DNA of 64,000 nt from Linnemannia schmuckeri (GCA_029449235.1 JANATG010000010.1:1674001-1738000); one strand, 5' to 3'. Shown: positions 48,450 to 61,511, counted from the stretch's first letter. Notes: generated by a model not told the origin, from the letters alone. Numbers and translations: made by a program.

Positions 48450-51100
48450 ATGTCGACTAAACGCAAGGCATCCATCGACAAGTCAACACTCCCAAAGAAG
48501 GCCAAACACTGGTTCGCGGAGGGTCTTGATGAACTGAGCTCCATCTTCAACCTTAAGTCCTACGCCTCCCTTGGTATGTCACTTCTTATCAGTGAGACGC
48601 AATCGACGGAAGGAAGGCATGAGCGACTGATCAATAGGTATCTAACAATTCTATTCATATAATGCGATAACTAGCTTTTGAGCAGCAGAGGAAGAAGCGA
48701 GACTGGGTTGGCGCTTACCCTGATCCCAATAGCCCTGAACCAACATACACCGTCAGGGGCAAACCAGAACCTGTTAATCCGGATCGGGACAGCCCACTTC
48801 GCCGACTTTTTTACGCAGACTCGATTTCATCGTTGGGGCCGGACGAGGGCCAGGACGTTGTATCAGGAAAACCATATCGACTTGAACCCTATACCAAGCC
48901 GCCTAATTTCACCCCTGTCGACTTTCGGGACCGGATTTCACTGTTCTCGTCTTCTACGAACGACGCTGCGCAAAATGGATCCATATCGAGCGAGACGCAC
49001 TCTCCTCTCGCTTCGTCACCTTCCCCCAGCAGTGCTGGCTACCGTCTGCAACCATCAACTCGGTTTAGGACACTGGGACAAAGCCGATTCAACGACAAGT
49101 CATTACTTAAGGCTCGCCCACGGATGTACGTCGGCAAGACACAGAGAACAACTTCGTTCTTTCAATCTGCCAAGGTAAACATCAGGAATGCTGGATAACA
49201 TACGCCCACACAGCTATAATTTATGCACAGGGACACCCGCTGAGCGTATACTGACCAATGGCATATGGTATATGACCTCTTTTGTATCTAGTACGACAAT
49301 GACGACTCTCCTGCCCAGACACCACCTTACACTAACGATGAGAGTAAGTGCACGGCGCCAGATATGAATCTCTGGGTTTCTTTGATACATCTAGATCACG
49401 CTCGCTAACGGGTGCTCTTTCCTTTTATTTTTCATAGGCCGCGTGAAGCAAGCTTTGGATGCAACCATTGGTGCTTTAAAGTCGGATAGAGAGTCAGTGT
49501 GGGGATCAAGGAGAGGGTCTACGTCTTCATATGCTGATGAGGTTGCAGAAAATCGTCGCCTTAGGGCTATTAATCAGTCGCTGGATGGAGATGACTCGGA
49601 CACGGAAAGGCGGCCTGGACCTCGACAACCAGCATGGCTCAGAACCAAAGTACGGATCAAACATAACATGTTCCTTTGGGACACGTTTCACTGATCTTAA
49701 ATGTCGTCACATCTCAGTCCTTGTAGCGTCTTGATTCTTATAATGCATTTATTTATTCTATTCTAGTACCAAGGCAACCGAGAGCCGGCTTGGCTGCGGA
49801 ACATCAGGAATCTTGTGAGCAGGAACCTCCCAAGGTGAGCATTTTGCGATAGCGAGATGTTCAGAAGTACAGCGTTACAAAGGACACGACTTAAAGAGAA
49901 CCGCATCTAATATTATCGTTTGTTTTTTCATTAGTATCGAGAAGCAAGAAAGGACCCCTGGTCACCAAAGCGTTCAGGATGAACACGATAGAATCGAAAA
50001 AGAGGTATGCGCTAATTATATGCCAATATATTGAAAGAGTTGGCATCAAATATTATTTTTATATAATTGTCAATATTGATAATGCCTCTCTAAATAGCTT
50101 GCCGCAAGGAAGAAGAAGGAGGAGTTTGTTCCACTGACAAATGATGACGAAAAACAGGTAAGCAGCAGCATTTTAAGACTTGCGTTTAAGTTTCGGATGC
50201 GGGAGCAAAGAGCGCGCATTAATCGATAGCATCGTTTCTTGCTGCCTAGGTTGCTGTTGCTTTGGGGCCCGGAAAAGGAGAGGATATTGTTGCCGAGGGA
50301 TTTAATGTTGGAGTCACAAGGAGAGACATCCAAACGCTCTGTCCTGGAGAATGGCTGAATGACGAAGTCATCAATTTTTACGGAAACTTGATCATGTCTC
50401 GGAGCAAAGGATCAACTTCATTGCCTAAGGTGCATTACTTCAAAACTTTTTTCTACAAGACCTTGAGCGAACTTGGATATGAGAAAGTCAGGAGGTGGAC
50501 CAAAAAAGTAAGGATGATCATGTAGATGATCAAGTACTGTTACCTATAGCTCTGTTGTGGCATATCCCATGCGTTTCAATTGATTAACAGTGCGTTCGTA
50601 ACTTGCGTATTAGGACAATATCTTTGCGATGGACTATATATTGATTCCCATCCACTGCTCAGGAAACCATTGGACTTCGGCAGTCGTCGATATGAAGAGG
50701 AAGCGTATAGCTTACTACGATTCTCTTCTGGGGAACAATCCAAAGGTCTTCCTTGTACGTCTTTCATCTCCAGTCGAGCTTAACCGCGTAAGAATACCAG
50801 AGTTAATTATGAACAATTCAACTAATCACTCATCCTTCTACATCCTTCTCATAGATTCTTCGTGACTATTTAGATATGGAGAGCAAGGACAAACAAAAGA
50901 AGCCTTTTGACTTTGAAGGGTGGGAAAATGAGTGCCCGAAGGATATTCCAAGACAGCGCAATGGGTACGATTGTGGCGTTTTCACCTGCACATTTATTGA
51001 ATTCAAGAGTCGTGGTGCGGAGACGTTTGAGTTTTCTCAGGAGGAGATGCCGTATTTGCGGAAGAAGATTGTTCTGAATATAATAAACAAGAGTCTTTAG
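48450..51100 (+). CDS. Ulp1/SENP-type SUMO protease, 10 exons, 576 aa
   Basis: Exons are 48450-48573, 48675-49174, 49292-49343, 49438-49649, 49767-49834, 49935-50004, 50098-50157, 50250-50507, 50614-50754 and 50855-51100. The C48 cysteine-protease domain fills the last 200 residues: GEWLNDEVINFYGNLI, then SGNHWTSAVVD (catalytic His), KRIAYYDSL (Asp), PRQRNGYDCGVF (Gln of the oxyanion hole and catalytic Cys). All catalytic residues are present. It matures SUMO precursors and removes SUMO from targets, usually at the nuclear pore or in the nucleus. The N-terminal part is basic and Ser-rich (MSTKRKASIDK, KKAKHW), with no known domain, and probably directs localisation. The acceptor of exon 2 (TAG at 48672-48674) was chosen because it alone keeps the frame. 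Whether it is the Ulp1 or Ulp2 type cannot be settled; the C-terminal catalytic domain favours Ulp1/SENP1-like. Confidence 0.9.
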
Positions 51101-51415
51101 TGGGGCTTTTAAAACTTTCTTAATCTTCTTTTCCACACCTGGCACTTCTTGGGCGAAGTCCTGACTTGAAGCAAAATAAATATAAATCACTCCACGTGAT
51201 AGTGACAAGCCACCCACATTTTGTTTACACCTTTTTTTCTTTTTTTTTATTGTTGTTGTTGGTCCTTAGAGCGTGCACATACACTTGCTGGTTTGACTCT
51301 TACATCTCACACAACAGCTCGACCATCACTCCGACAGTCCTCCCTTGGCCTTCTCCCTTGGCATTCCATATTCTTCTCTTCACACCGCTCCTAAACTCTT
51401 CACAAAAAAAGAATA
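51101..51415. other. 315-nt intergenic region with MPP10 promoter
   Basis: This holds the 3' end of the SUMO protease and a T- and C-rich leader for MPP10. No frame looks like protein. Confidence 0.6.
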
Positions 51416-53781
51416 ATGGCAGCGGAAAAGACGATGCCCGACGAGGCCATGCTTCAGTCCTTCAACGAGCAGGTCCTCGACAAGCCAGAGGTCTTCCTCA
51501 CCAGAAACGAGGCCTCTACCGAGCAGGCAAAGTCAATCACCAAATACCTCTACGACCTCGGTAAAGCAACATCAACAATCTTCCAGGAGAGCTCTTTTAT
51601 CTAACAGCGTGTTGCCATGACCTTTTCCAGGGACACTCACTCTAACCAATTGAATCGCTTTCTCTTATACCTTTGTTCGTAATTGTATTTTAGGAAAGTC
51701 GACCGAGACTGGATCATTAAAGGGACAGGGCTCTATGCTGGAGGAGCTCTTTGTTGACGGATTCGACAATGACCAGATTTGGGAGGAGATTCACATGCAG
51801 AACACGCCTTTCCTCGCATACCTCAAGGCAGAGATCAAGAACTTGAAGTTCAGCAAGAAGGCAGGAGCACAGCCAACAGCCGATTTTGAGGACGAGGATG
51901 AAGATGCAGAGGGCGAACACGATGAAGCTGAAATGAGCCTAGGTCTTGATGAGAACGATATGGGCTTGGAGATGGACGATACTGAAGGATTCTCTGGTGA
52001 AGACGATCTCCAGGAGGGCTCTGGATCAGAAGGATTCGGTGACGATCAGGAAGATATGGAGGAGGAGAACGAGGATGAAGAGAACGAGGAGAAAGATGAG
52101 GAGGAGGAGGAAGAGGAGGATTTGGATGACCTAGACTTGCCTGTCAAGAAGAAGTCCAGGACCTCAGAAGTCGACGATGACTTTTTCAACCTTGATGAGT
52201 TCAACGCCATGACTGAGAAGCAGGAGCAGGATGAGTTGGACGAGAAGGAGCCTGATGAGGATGAGGAGGAGATTGACTACTTTGCAGATCCCGACTTGAT
52301 CGACAGTGGCGAGGATGACTTTGATGATGAGGATATGGAGGAGGAGGAGAACGAGAACGAGGTTGATGCTCACGGTACGTCTATTTGTTCTTCCATGGCC
52401 ATGAATGCCGAAAGCATTTGCGCGTCTCAGGTTCATAATACTTATTATGTAACCTTTGTTTCCATATAATTAGATGTTGCATACAAGGATTTCTTCGCAC
52501 CTGTGGCAATAGGAAAGTCAAACAGGCCTAAGCCTAAGCGTCGACCAGAGCAGGAGGACAACTTTTTTGGAAAGGAGTCCATCAATGAAGGTGAGGACGA
52601 GGACATGGAGATGAAGGACGCCGAGGAGGAGGTGAATGATGATGCCGCAGAATTGAACGAGCTCGGAGACAGAGTTTCTAACCTGTTTGGACTCGACGAG
52701 GAGGAGACCCAGTCTGGTAAGTTATTCTTACGTATGCTGCCGCGTGAATATACACATTTACAATTGTGTTAACAGTATCAAGTTTACTAATGCGTTTAAC
52801 ATTGACCCTGCTATTATAGAAAACTTGTCAAAACACGAGCGGATGCAAAGGAAAATGAAGGAACAGATTGAGGCATTGGAACAAGAGAACGTGGCAGCCA
52901 AGGACTGGACCAAGAAGGGAGAGGCTTCATCTTCAGATCGCCCCCTGAACAGTTTGTTGGAGGAAGACCTCGAGTTTGAGACTGTTGCCAAGCCTATCCC
53001 CGTCATCACCGCAGAATCGACACAGACTCTCGAAGACATGATCAAGGAGCGTATCTTGGCCGGCAACTGGAACGATGTCGTTCGTAAGGCTGCTCCCAAC
53101 AACAAGGCGTTCAACCCATCCTCCAGAGTCGAGATCTCGGACGAAAAGTCCAAGAAGTCGCTTGCCGAATTGTATGAGGATGACTATGTCCGCCAGACAT
53201 CGACATCTGGACCAGTGATGAGCGAGCGCGAGGCGGCATTGGAGAAGAAGCACGAGGAGATTACAGGACTCTGGCAGGATCTTTGCCAGAAGCTCGACTC
53301 GTTGAGCAACTGGCATTATACACCTAAGCCTGTCAAGGCCGAGCTCACAGTTGTTACCAACGCACCAGCAATCAGTATGGAGGAGGCGATCCCTGTCGGT
53401 GTGGCAGATGCGGCCATGTTGGCCCCCGAGGAAATCTACTCTGCAGGCAAGGCACCAATCAAGGGCGACACGGAGTTGGAGCAGGCAGAGAGGAAGCGCA
53501 AACGTTCTGCGGCCAAGCGGGCCAAGAAGGCCGAAAACAAGGAGCGGGCCCAGAAGGAGGCCGAGCGTGCAGCAGAGAGAGAGGCCAAGGACCGGCGGTT
53601 GGGTCGCCAGGTGGGCGACAAGGGCAATGCCAAGACGATTGTTCGCGACAAGATGGATGCAGTCAAAAACTTGTCTGGACAGAAGGGCATCAGTTTCATC
53701 GATCGCGACGGCAACAAGCGATCGAGTATCAAGGGTGGAGCCAATGCCGAGGCCGACAAGAGTGCAAAGCTCAAATTGTAA
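51416..53781 (+). CDS. MPP10: MPP10, U3 snoRNP protein of the SSU processome, 4 exons, 676 aa
   Basis: Exons are 51416-51560, 51694-52374, 52474-52716 and 52820-53781 (phase 1 at each junction). The N-terminus is helical, followed by a long acidic middle (residues about 100-250, runs of Glu and Asp), VAYKDFFAP, then the conserved C-terminal half: LSKHERMQRKMKEQIEALE, ENVAAKDWTKKGEA, RPLNSLLEEDLEFE, MIKERILAGNWNDV, ITGLWQDLCQKLDSLSNWHY, then the EEAIPVGVADAAMLAPEEIY segment. A Lys-rich end (RKRKRSAAKRAKKAENKERA) and a final SFIDRDGNKRSSIKGG follow. MPP10 binds Imp3 and Imp4 and is needed for early 18S rRNA cleavages in the nucleolus. Human MPP10 has a very similar length (about 680), so the model looks complete. 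Confidence 0.95.
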
Positions 53782-55246
53782 AACTCCTTTATTTTTTTTT
53801 TCTATTCTTTCATTTTTCTCTTTCACATCTTTTCATCCCTTCTACCCTTTCGCCCTTTTACCAGCATTTCCCAATCAACCAACTCCATCTTTTATCGCAT
53901 GTTTTAGATATCACAGTCTTGTTTCTTTATCATAAAAACGAACGAAAACATACATCATTGCCTATATTTGACTTTGTAGTTGTGGTGCTTCTTTTTCATG
54001 ATCGGACCTAGTGAGCTAGAGTCTTTACGAACCCGTGGCTGAAGCTACCGACTACGCACCCAAGGTCAGTTTCGTACCTTATTTGCCTCCTTGTTCTAAC
54101 TCTCTCACTCTCCTAGGCAAAAGTGCGCAGATCTAGTCTGCGTGCCTCAACGGACACTTGAAAAAAAAAAAAAAAAAAAAAAGCAGGGATGAAATGAGTT
54201 GCTCTTGGTCACATCATTTTGCTCGCTGGGTAATTGAGGAGGTGGGAAGGACATGGGAAAATACAGAAAAGAAAGGAAGGCATACGTCGAGGAGCAAAAC
54301 CAGGAGAGCAGAAAAAAAGGTTGAAAGAGGTTTAAAACCCCGGGGATGGAGAATATGGAGCAAGAATGGTGTTTGAACAATGGATAAACTCATAGTGGAG
54401 AAAGAGAGAAAGGAGGATATGATGGTGTGAAAAGAGAGGCATGCGCTTGTTCTGTTTCTTTGGACATGGCTTGCGACAGTGAGAGGCAAAGAACATGTGT
54501 CATAATGTGCTTTGATATTTGTGGTTTCGCGTTTCGCTTCTATTTCACAGTGGCTATGAAGTAGTGCGATATTTCATTGGGTGCGTGGCCATGTGCTGAA
54601 TGTGTGTCTGTTGTTGTTGCTGTTGTTGACATGCATGTGTGCTTGCTCGGCTTAGCAGAAAACTGTGGCCACCTTCGGTCGGACACTAAACAACACTAAT
54701 ATTGGGAAAGGGGGGCTCTTGACTCGTTGAGGAGGAGGATAGAAAAAGAATAACAATAAGAGATGTTATGCGAATGGCGCAGATGCTGTTACAAATAGAA
54801 GTGAAAGAAGAGCAAGTCAACAAGAGGGATGTGTATACAGCGTGCTGTGTGCTGTGTGGTGAATGAGTGAATGAGTGTGGTGTGAAGTTGTTTTGACATT
54901 AAGCTTCGCGATCGCAGCTGAGCTGTCCCAGGGTCTTCTTCTTTCTGTCCTCTATTTCGGTTTTCTGGCTTTTCGTTTCTGCTCCTCTATGTACCTTTTT
55001 GTTATTTCTGCTCCTACTTTTTTTTTCCTTTTATTCTTCTCATGTTCCCTTGATCAGAGCCATCTGCCCCATCCACCCCCTTCTTCTCCTTCTCTTTCTC
55101 TCCATCCTCATTCACATTCACATTCACATCCACCTCCCTCCTGATCTTCATTCAGTCCTCCGCATCGACCCTCTCCTCTCTCTCCTCCCTTCTTCGCGTC
55201 CAGTTTTAACTGGCTACTGATACACAGCCCTAGCCTAATACTCTAA
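53782..55246. other. 1.5 kb intergenic region
   Basis: No protein-like frame is present. An A tract of about 20 nt lies at 54162-54182. From about 54950 the plus strand turns C/T rich, including a short CATTCA-type repeat near 55110-55130, as the leader of the kelch gene. Confidence 0.6.
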
Positions 55247-57676
55247 ATGTTTCACTCCAGGCGCCCTCAGGGCAACAGCCGGCGGAAATCTACCCTGACT
55301 CCAATCAGGCGTAGCTTCTTCTGCCTCGCTCTATCGCTATCTATCCTCGCCACTCACTTTACAACACCAACGCTAGCACAGTCGCCATCGCCCGTGCAGG
55401 AGATGGCCTTTATGCGTGGCGGCAACTACCTCTATGTCCAAGGTGGCAAGTTTGTCATCAACGAGCGTCAGATCTCCGTCTCCAACCAACTCGCCGCCCT
55501 CGATCTCTCCAAACCATGGTCAACCAATGCGCCTGTCTGGAAGTTGCTCAGCCCTGGTCCTGCCTACAACCTCTACAACGGAGTCTCGACAGCAGACAAC
55601 CAGACCCTTATCACGTTTTACAACAACCAGGAACTCTTTGTCAATATCTATAACGTCCAAAGCAACAGCTGGCAGTACACCTCTGTCAAGCCCTCTGGCG
55701 AGCTTCTCCAAGCGATCCGGACGGTCATAGATCCCAAAACGGGGTTGGTCTATATTGACGGCGCCGACAATATGAACATCTTTGACCCTGCCAATCGAGG
55801 TCTGTCCTATAGCGCTATCCCCCCTGGGGTATTGAGCGCTCGGTTCTTTGCAGGGGCAGGCTACCATCCTACCAGGCGGTCCATCATGTACATGGGTGGC
55901 GTAACAGGTGCACTCCAATTCGAGCCCACGACTTATATCACCGAGTTTCTTCTTGACAGCCAGTCCTGGGGAACCTTTGTAAGTACATTTTTTCCTTCTT
56001 CCCATGGGATCCTGTTCCTTTGAGCTTTTTTTGAGTGATCTGCGCATTGTTTATTTGTTTGCTTTTTTATCCGGCTCTCCTATGATTAGCGCTAACCCTT
56101 ACTGTTCTTTATTGTTCTAGCCCACAACTGGTGACCTACCCACCCCTCGATGCGACCACTGCATGGCCATCAGTAAGTTCACGTATATACTTTCATTAGA
56201 TGCTAAAACCAACCACAGCCTTGGTCGCACAGCATGAATAAGATACGTTGTACTGACGTATCCTCCTACTTGAAAAAAAAAATAACAGGCGAAGATGGCA
56301 ACACAGTGGTGATGTTTGGAGGCAGGACACCACCCCCGACAAACTTTACCGGCACTTTCTATATCCTCGACGTGCCCTCAAAGACATGGGTTCAAGGCCC
56401 TTCCGCCAGCACAAGACTTTACTCTGCCTGCGCCATTGTTGGCGACCAGTTTGTTGTCTGGGGAGGTTTTGATGGAAAGAGCACTATCGATGGACCGCCC
56501 ATTATCTACAGCTTTTCGCAAAAGAAATGGGTTGAGCAGTACACACCTCCGGCTTACTTTGCTTCAATGCCTGCACCCAGCGTCCCAGGAGGAGGTGGAG
56601 CACCGCAGAACCCCAACACGCCCACCAGTCCCGACGGTAGCAGCGGCGGCAATACCGGAAACCCTTCGTCGTCATCGTCGTCAAATTTGGGCGTGATCTT
56701 GGGCGGCACGCTTGGAAGTCTGTGTGTGATGGCGTTGGCAGGAGTTGTTTACCTGTACATGAAACTCAGGGGGGACAAGGCCATGTACGAGACCCAGACT
56801 CAGCAACGGATCATCCAGCAGGCAGAGCGGACCAACGAACCCTCTAGAGATAATAATGCAGGAGGTGGAGGAGGAGCCGGTTCTGTTGCTAGAAGTGCAA
56901 AGTATATGAAATCTGGAGCCCTGAGCTCGTTGCTACCCGACATCATGACAGCACGCAATCCCCAGATAGCAGCAGCAATGGCAGCAGTCAACAACAGTAA
57001 CACATCGGCACGCAGCCCACAGGATGCAGTAGCTATGGGATTGCACTTTGAACCGCACAATCGACACGATCCTCAGCTCTTGCCCATGTCACCCCTCAAC
57101 ACCCCCATGGGCCCTGAATTTCAACAGCAATTTAACCCACCAGTTTTTGTTCCCACGCCAGGATCATTGACGCCAACTATTTTCAACCCCTCGACCATCA
57201 ACTGTACACAGGGAGGAGGACCAGTGGTGGGATATACAACTATTCCTGTGCAAACGACCACAGGACTTGCATACATGTCTGTACCAGTCCAGAGCACTCC
57301 TCCTTGTCCTGGCACCATTGGCGTTGGTACTGCAGGATACGGCTACGCCTCCGTTCCTCTTCAAGTCCCCGAGCAGAACTTCATCAATGGAGGCCTTACA
57401 TACACTTCTGTGCCATTGCAGTCACCCACAGGAGGATACCTACAGCCCGCTGGAGTTTCAGGAGGTACACCGACCATGGGGTATGCCGGATTCTCGCCCG
57501 TCCAGAGCAGCGATCACGACAGTAGTCCCGGATCTGTCCATCGCCCCCTTGTAGTTTCTAGTAGTAGTGGTAATGGTGTTGCCGAATATTCTTCTCTTGG
57601 CACGCCTGCTAATTCTAGTGGTGGTGGAGATTATTATTACCCACCTCCACCCCACCCTGCGGCCTCTGGCCCATGA
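55247..57676 (+). CDS. kelch-repeat membrane protein, 3 exons, 723 aa
   Basis: Exons are 55247-55978, 56121-56172 and 56289-57676. A signal anchor or cleavable signal lies at residues about 22-45 (SFFCLALSLSILATHFTTPT, possible cut after LAQS). Kelch-like beta-propeller blades follow, with glycine pairs and spaced Trp/Tyr: MRGGNYLYVQGGKF, VDPKTGLVYIDGADN, IMYMGGVTGALQF, VVMFGGRTPP, YILDVPSKTWVQGP and FVVWGGFDG. A Pro/Gly/Ser linker leads to a transmembrane span at about 394-416 (LGVILGGTLGSLCVMALAGV) with a basic stop-transfer (KLRGDK). The cytosolic tail of 300 residues has four or more Y-x-SVP-x-Q repeats. The outer propeller probably binds a wall or extracellular ligand; that is inferred. 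It is paralogous to the partial gene at the right window edge, with the same intron positions. Confidence 0.85.
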
Positions 57677-59310
57677 GCATTGGGCAGTTCAGAATATCTG
57701 TTCTCATCTTTTTTTATGTCGTAATTAAAGCCTTTTTCGGTACATCCCAACATTTAGATTTGTGTAAGAGCAAAGCCCCTTCAGTGCAGCAATTTTATGT
57801 CTAGGATGGCTGGCTGGCTGAGTAGATACATATGTTCAGCTTGGCTTGGGCTGTCTATGTAAGGGTGGACTGAAAAAAACAAGATTGCTTAGGAAAAAAA
57901 CCCTAACTTAGTAGCATCAATAGACACATCGACTGATATAGTCCCTAGAAAAGGAGCTGTTCAGTATTCACTGGCCAACACCCTTCGGTACTAAAAGAAG
58001 AAAGACCTGTTACTGTTACCATCCCACGTACAGGTCCCCCTTTCAGTTCTTGTAGGCGCCTTTGTACGTAGCCCATTTTTTTTTTTTTTTTTTTTTTCTT
58101 TAGAATGAGCTGGGGTCGTTCAGGTTCAGGGCCTTGAGGCTGCTCCAGAAACGCAAAAAGGTGGAACGATAAACGCGACAGCCAATCAGAGCGCAGAACC
58201 TCAAAATCAGCCCAGGAACACAAAAATAACGATCTCAAGGAAATCGATTTTGTGAACGGGAAAAAATAAAGGGAACTAACAAAAGACACGAACAAAGAAC
58301 ATATCCTGTTTGTCCTGTCCTGCTCTCCTTCCTTGGGTAGCTCTTTGCTTTCTTGTGCACTGTTGCTAGTTGATCGAATACCCCTATGACCTACAGAATG
58401 GCGCTCAATTGATTCTCGAGTGTTGGAAGGAGGTAGATGAACAGGCAGAGGCGCGAGTGTTATTTTTATATTCGTGCGTGTTGTGTTGAAGTGATCGAGA
58501 ATTGGCCTCGCAACGGTCGGATTATCGTATGTGAGGGTTTGTGTTGTTGCTTGCTGATGGGAGGGAGGCGATGACGAGTCCAAACTTGCAGACAATCGAG
58601 AGAACAGGAAGAGAGGGAAAAATGCATTGGTGTTTGTTTGTACGCCCATCACAAGAGGTAGAAGAGTGAACCAGTAAAGTGCAAGTTATATGCAACAGAA
58701 ACAGAGCGGAGAGTTCTTGGTTGTCAATGCTATTTCAGATTAAGTTGCTCAACTGGCTTATCTTGTATCCATTTTGCTATTTTGAAAGAAAGAAATTTTC
58801 AATGAGACCGTGGTAAAATAAAAACTTGTTTTCTGTCCATGTCTTGTGCCAGGGATAATGATAATAATGACGAACCATTGTTCTCGCGGGTAAAGGTGGC
58901 GATGAAGGAGTTTGTTCAATTGATCGTGTCTGGTAACATTCGTAAGTAGAAAAGTGCATTTTAACGTGCTTTAGTAGTCTTGTATATGAATAGAAAAATA
59001 CTATGCGGCTTGATCGCGATGAAAATCTGGACGGGGGTCCAAGTGGAGAATAAGCGAGGTTAGGTGAAGTGAGCAAGTTCGAGCTCAAGCAAAAAACAAA
59101 CAACAGGATGGCCATAATACGCACCAAAAGAAAAGAATAGGAGAAATACAAACACAGCGTGAGTGTCTTGCTCTCCTTTCTATAACTTCAAGATCCTTTC
59201 TCCTTTTGTTTCTTTTTTCTCTTCTTTTTCTTTTTCTTTTCCTCACTCTTCTCTTCCGCCTCCCTCCCCTCCCTCCCTTCCTCCTTTTCTCCTCTTCGAT
59301 ACTTCCTACA
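57677..59310. other. 1.6 kb intergenic region
   Basis: The left part is the 3' UTR of the kelch gene. A T tract lies at 58078-58098. A 235-codon minus-strand frame (58652-57945) is low-complexity, contains the poly-Lys product of that tract and has no visible domain, so it is not called. From about 59170 the plus strand is C/T rich as the leader of DHCR7. Confidence 0.55.
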
Positions 59311-60045
59311 ATGGCAGTGCAGCAGAGGAAAACCGTCGTCACCGAGACGACCAAGACCGAGACGACCACCACCACCAAGAACGTTGACCACCAAGTCGGC
59401 AAGACCTGGGGTCGCGATCGCGGTAAGCACCTCTCTCTCTGTCTTGTTCTTCTCAATAAGTCATCTGATTTAGGATCCCTTAAAAACTAATCACCTTTCA
59501 CCTTTTTTCCAACCTTGAATCAGATGTCTCGTTCGGCACCATCTTGATCTCGCTCGGAATCCTGGTCATGTCCCCCATCTGGGTTCTTTACACCTACATC
59601 TCGTGCAACGGATACCAGTGCGCCATGTCGGCTCCCGCCCTCGAAATTTACAACGCGCCTGATGCCCTCGTTGCTTTGAAGACCCTCTTGGCCCGCGAGT
59701 TGCCCACCTTCTCGCCTTATGCTGCTCGTCTGTTCTTCACCTGGTTGACCTTCCAGGCTGTTCTTTACGCCTTCCTCCCTGCCCAGATCGGATATGGTCA
59801 GCGTACCCCCGCTGGACACTTGCTCCCCTACAAGGTATATTTTTTTCTTTTTTTATGTTTGCTGATTGTGTTGCTGTGGAGGAGAATAGTATGTGTGTGA
59901 AGGATATGGGCTGTAGGGGAGTTTGGACGCCGTGTGATAGAAGAAACAGAGGCAAGGGCTTTTTTTTTTTTTCTGTTAATTTTTTTGAATCTTCAGGACT
60001 CAGGACAGAACACAGACGAGAACAAAGGAACAACTGCAGAGGCGG

Positions 60046-60086
<41 letters not shown>

Positions 60087-61209
60087 AAACTCGGCATCAA
60101 ATAGCAGGAAATGCCGATGATAGCTATGAAGGAACAATGACCTCACAACCAGAATGGGCACGATGGTGATTAACCTTTCTTCCATTTTCAATTGCTATTA
60201 TCCTTCCAAATAGGTCAACGGATTGTTGGCATGGTTCATCTCCCACGCTATCTACGCTGCCGGCGGCCTCTACTTTGGCTGGTGGAAGCTGTCGATTATC
60301 CACGACAACTGGGGTGGTCTCTTGATCGCTGCCAACGCCTACGGATACTTCCTCACCTTCTTCTGCTACATTAAGGCCCACCTCTTCCCCTCCCACGCCG
60401 CCGACCGCAAGTTCTCTGGCTCCTTCATCTACGATCTCCTCATGGGTATCGAGTTCAACCCCCGCTTCGGCAAATACTTTGACTTCAAGCTCTTCCACAA
60501 CGGTCGCCCCGGAATCGTTGCCTGGACCATGATCAACTTGTCCTTTGCCGCTGCCCAGTACCAGAAGATTGGCTATGTCACCAACTCGATGATCCTCTTG
60601 AACTTGCTCCACGCCACCTATGTCTTGGATTTCTTCTATAACGAGGACTGGTACCTCCGCACCATCGATATCGCCCACGACCACTTTGGCTTCTACCTTG
60701 CCTGGGGTGATTCCGTCTGGTTGCCCTGGTTGTACACCCTTCAGTCGCACTACCTCGTCCGCAACCCCGTCGACTTGACCCCCGTCCAGTTCGGCATCAT
60801 TTTCACCATCGGCTTCACCGGTTACTTCATCTTCCGCTCCGTCAACCACCAGAAGGACATTGTCCGCTCGACCAACGGCGAGTGCATGATCTGGGGAAAG
60901 CCCGCCAAGGTCATCCGCACCTCGTTCGTCACCTCAGACGGCAAGACCCACAAGTCGCTCCTCCTCTGCTCAGGATACTGGGGTCTCTCGCGTCACTTCA
61001 ACTATGTTGGTGACCTCTTGATATCGCTTGCCATGTGCATGACCTGCGGCACCAAGCACCTCTTGCCTTACTTCTACATCATCTACATGACCATCTTGTT
61101 GTTGCACCGCATCCAGCGTGACCACACTCGCTGCAAGGGCAAGTATGGCAAGTACTGGGAGGAGTACATGAAGGTCGTCCCCTACAAGTTGATCCCCTAC
61201 GTCTACTAA
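59311..61209 (+). CDS. DHCR7: 7-dehydrocholesterol (sterol delta-7) reductase, 3 exons, 472 aa
   Basis: Exons are 59311-59422, 59524-59834 and 60214-61209 (phases 1 and 0). The protein has a Thr/Lys-rich cytosolic N-terminus (TETTKTETTTTTK) and multiple membrane spans, so it should sit in the endoplasmic reticulum. It reduces the C7-C8 double bond of sterols using NADPH. Signatures of the delta-7/delta-14/C24(28) reductase family are present: DFFYNEDWYLRTIDIAHDHF, LAWGDSVWLPWLYTLQ, then YFIFRSVNHQKD, SGYWGLSRHFNYVGDLL (residues about 394-410), and the end HRIQRDHTRCKGKYGKYWEE. The AHDHFG and HFNYVGD forms and the overall length match animal DHCR7 (475 aa in human) better than fungal Erg4 or Erg24. 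Most fungi lack this enzyme and end with ergosterol; Mortierella alpina has one and makes desmosterol-type sterols. The second intron holds an A tract of about 44 nt. Confidence 0.94.
60041..60084. repeat. long A homopolymer in a DHCR7 intron
   Basis: A run of about 44 A lies in the second DHCR7 intron. It is the longest homopolymer in the window, and its exact length is likely to be uncertain in the assembly. Confidence 0.85.
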
Positions 61210-61511
61210 AGACTTGGTGTCTTGACTTGAGCCTTGTTTTCTTGTTAGTTTTCTCTTTTTCTTTGTTTTTGTTCATTTTTTTTCTCATAAATATTGATTT
61301 TCATCATTCATTTGTCTTTATAAACACGAGAAAAGGGACCAGGAGGAGTGGGTTGGTATGCTCAACCTGTCCGCAGAGAAAGACCAAGCCGCACATCATG
61401 CTTGGCAGAACCATCTATGCTTCTCATCGATTACATTCATCAATGAATCAATGGAATAATAGGGTATAAAATCATCATTGTTACTATTAAGATGGAAAGA
61501 AAAGATGTGCT
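61210..61511. other. 302-nt convergent intergenic region
   Basis: This lies between the ends of DHCR7 and the second kelch gene, with T-rich DNA next to DHCR7. It probably serves termination of both. No other content was recognised. Confidence 0.6.

Noticed and set aside
54000..54070. Possible tRNA-like stretch
   Set aside because: No acceptor stem and no clear A and B box pair could be drawn.
57945..58652. 235-codon minus-strand frame
   Set aside because: The sequence is low-complexity, includes a poly-Lys run from a T tract and has no recognisable domain. It lies in the 3' region of a kelch gene.
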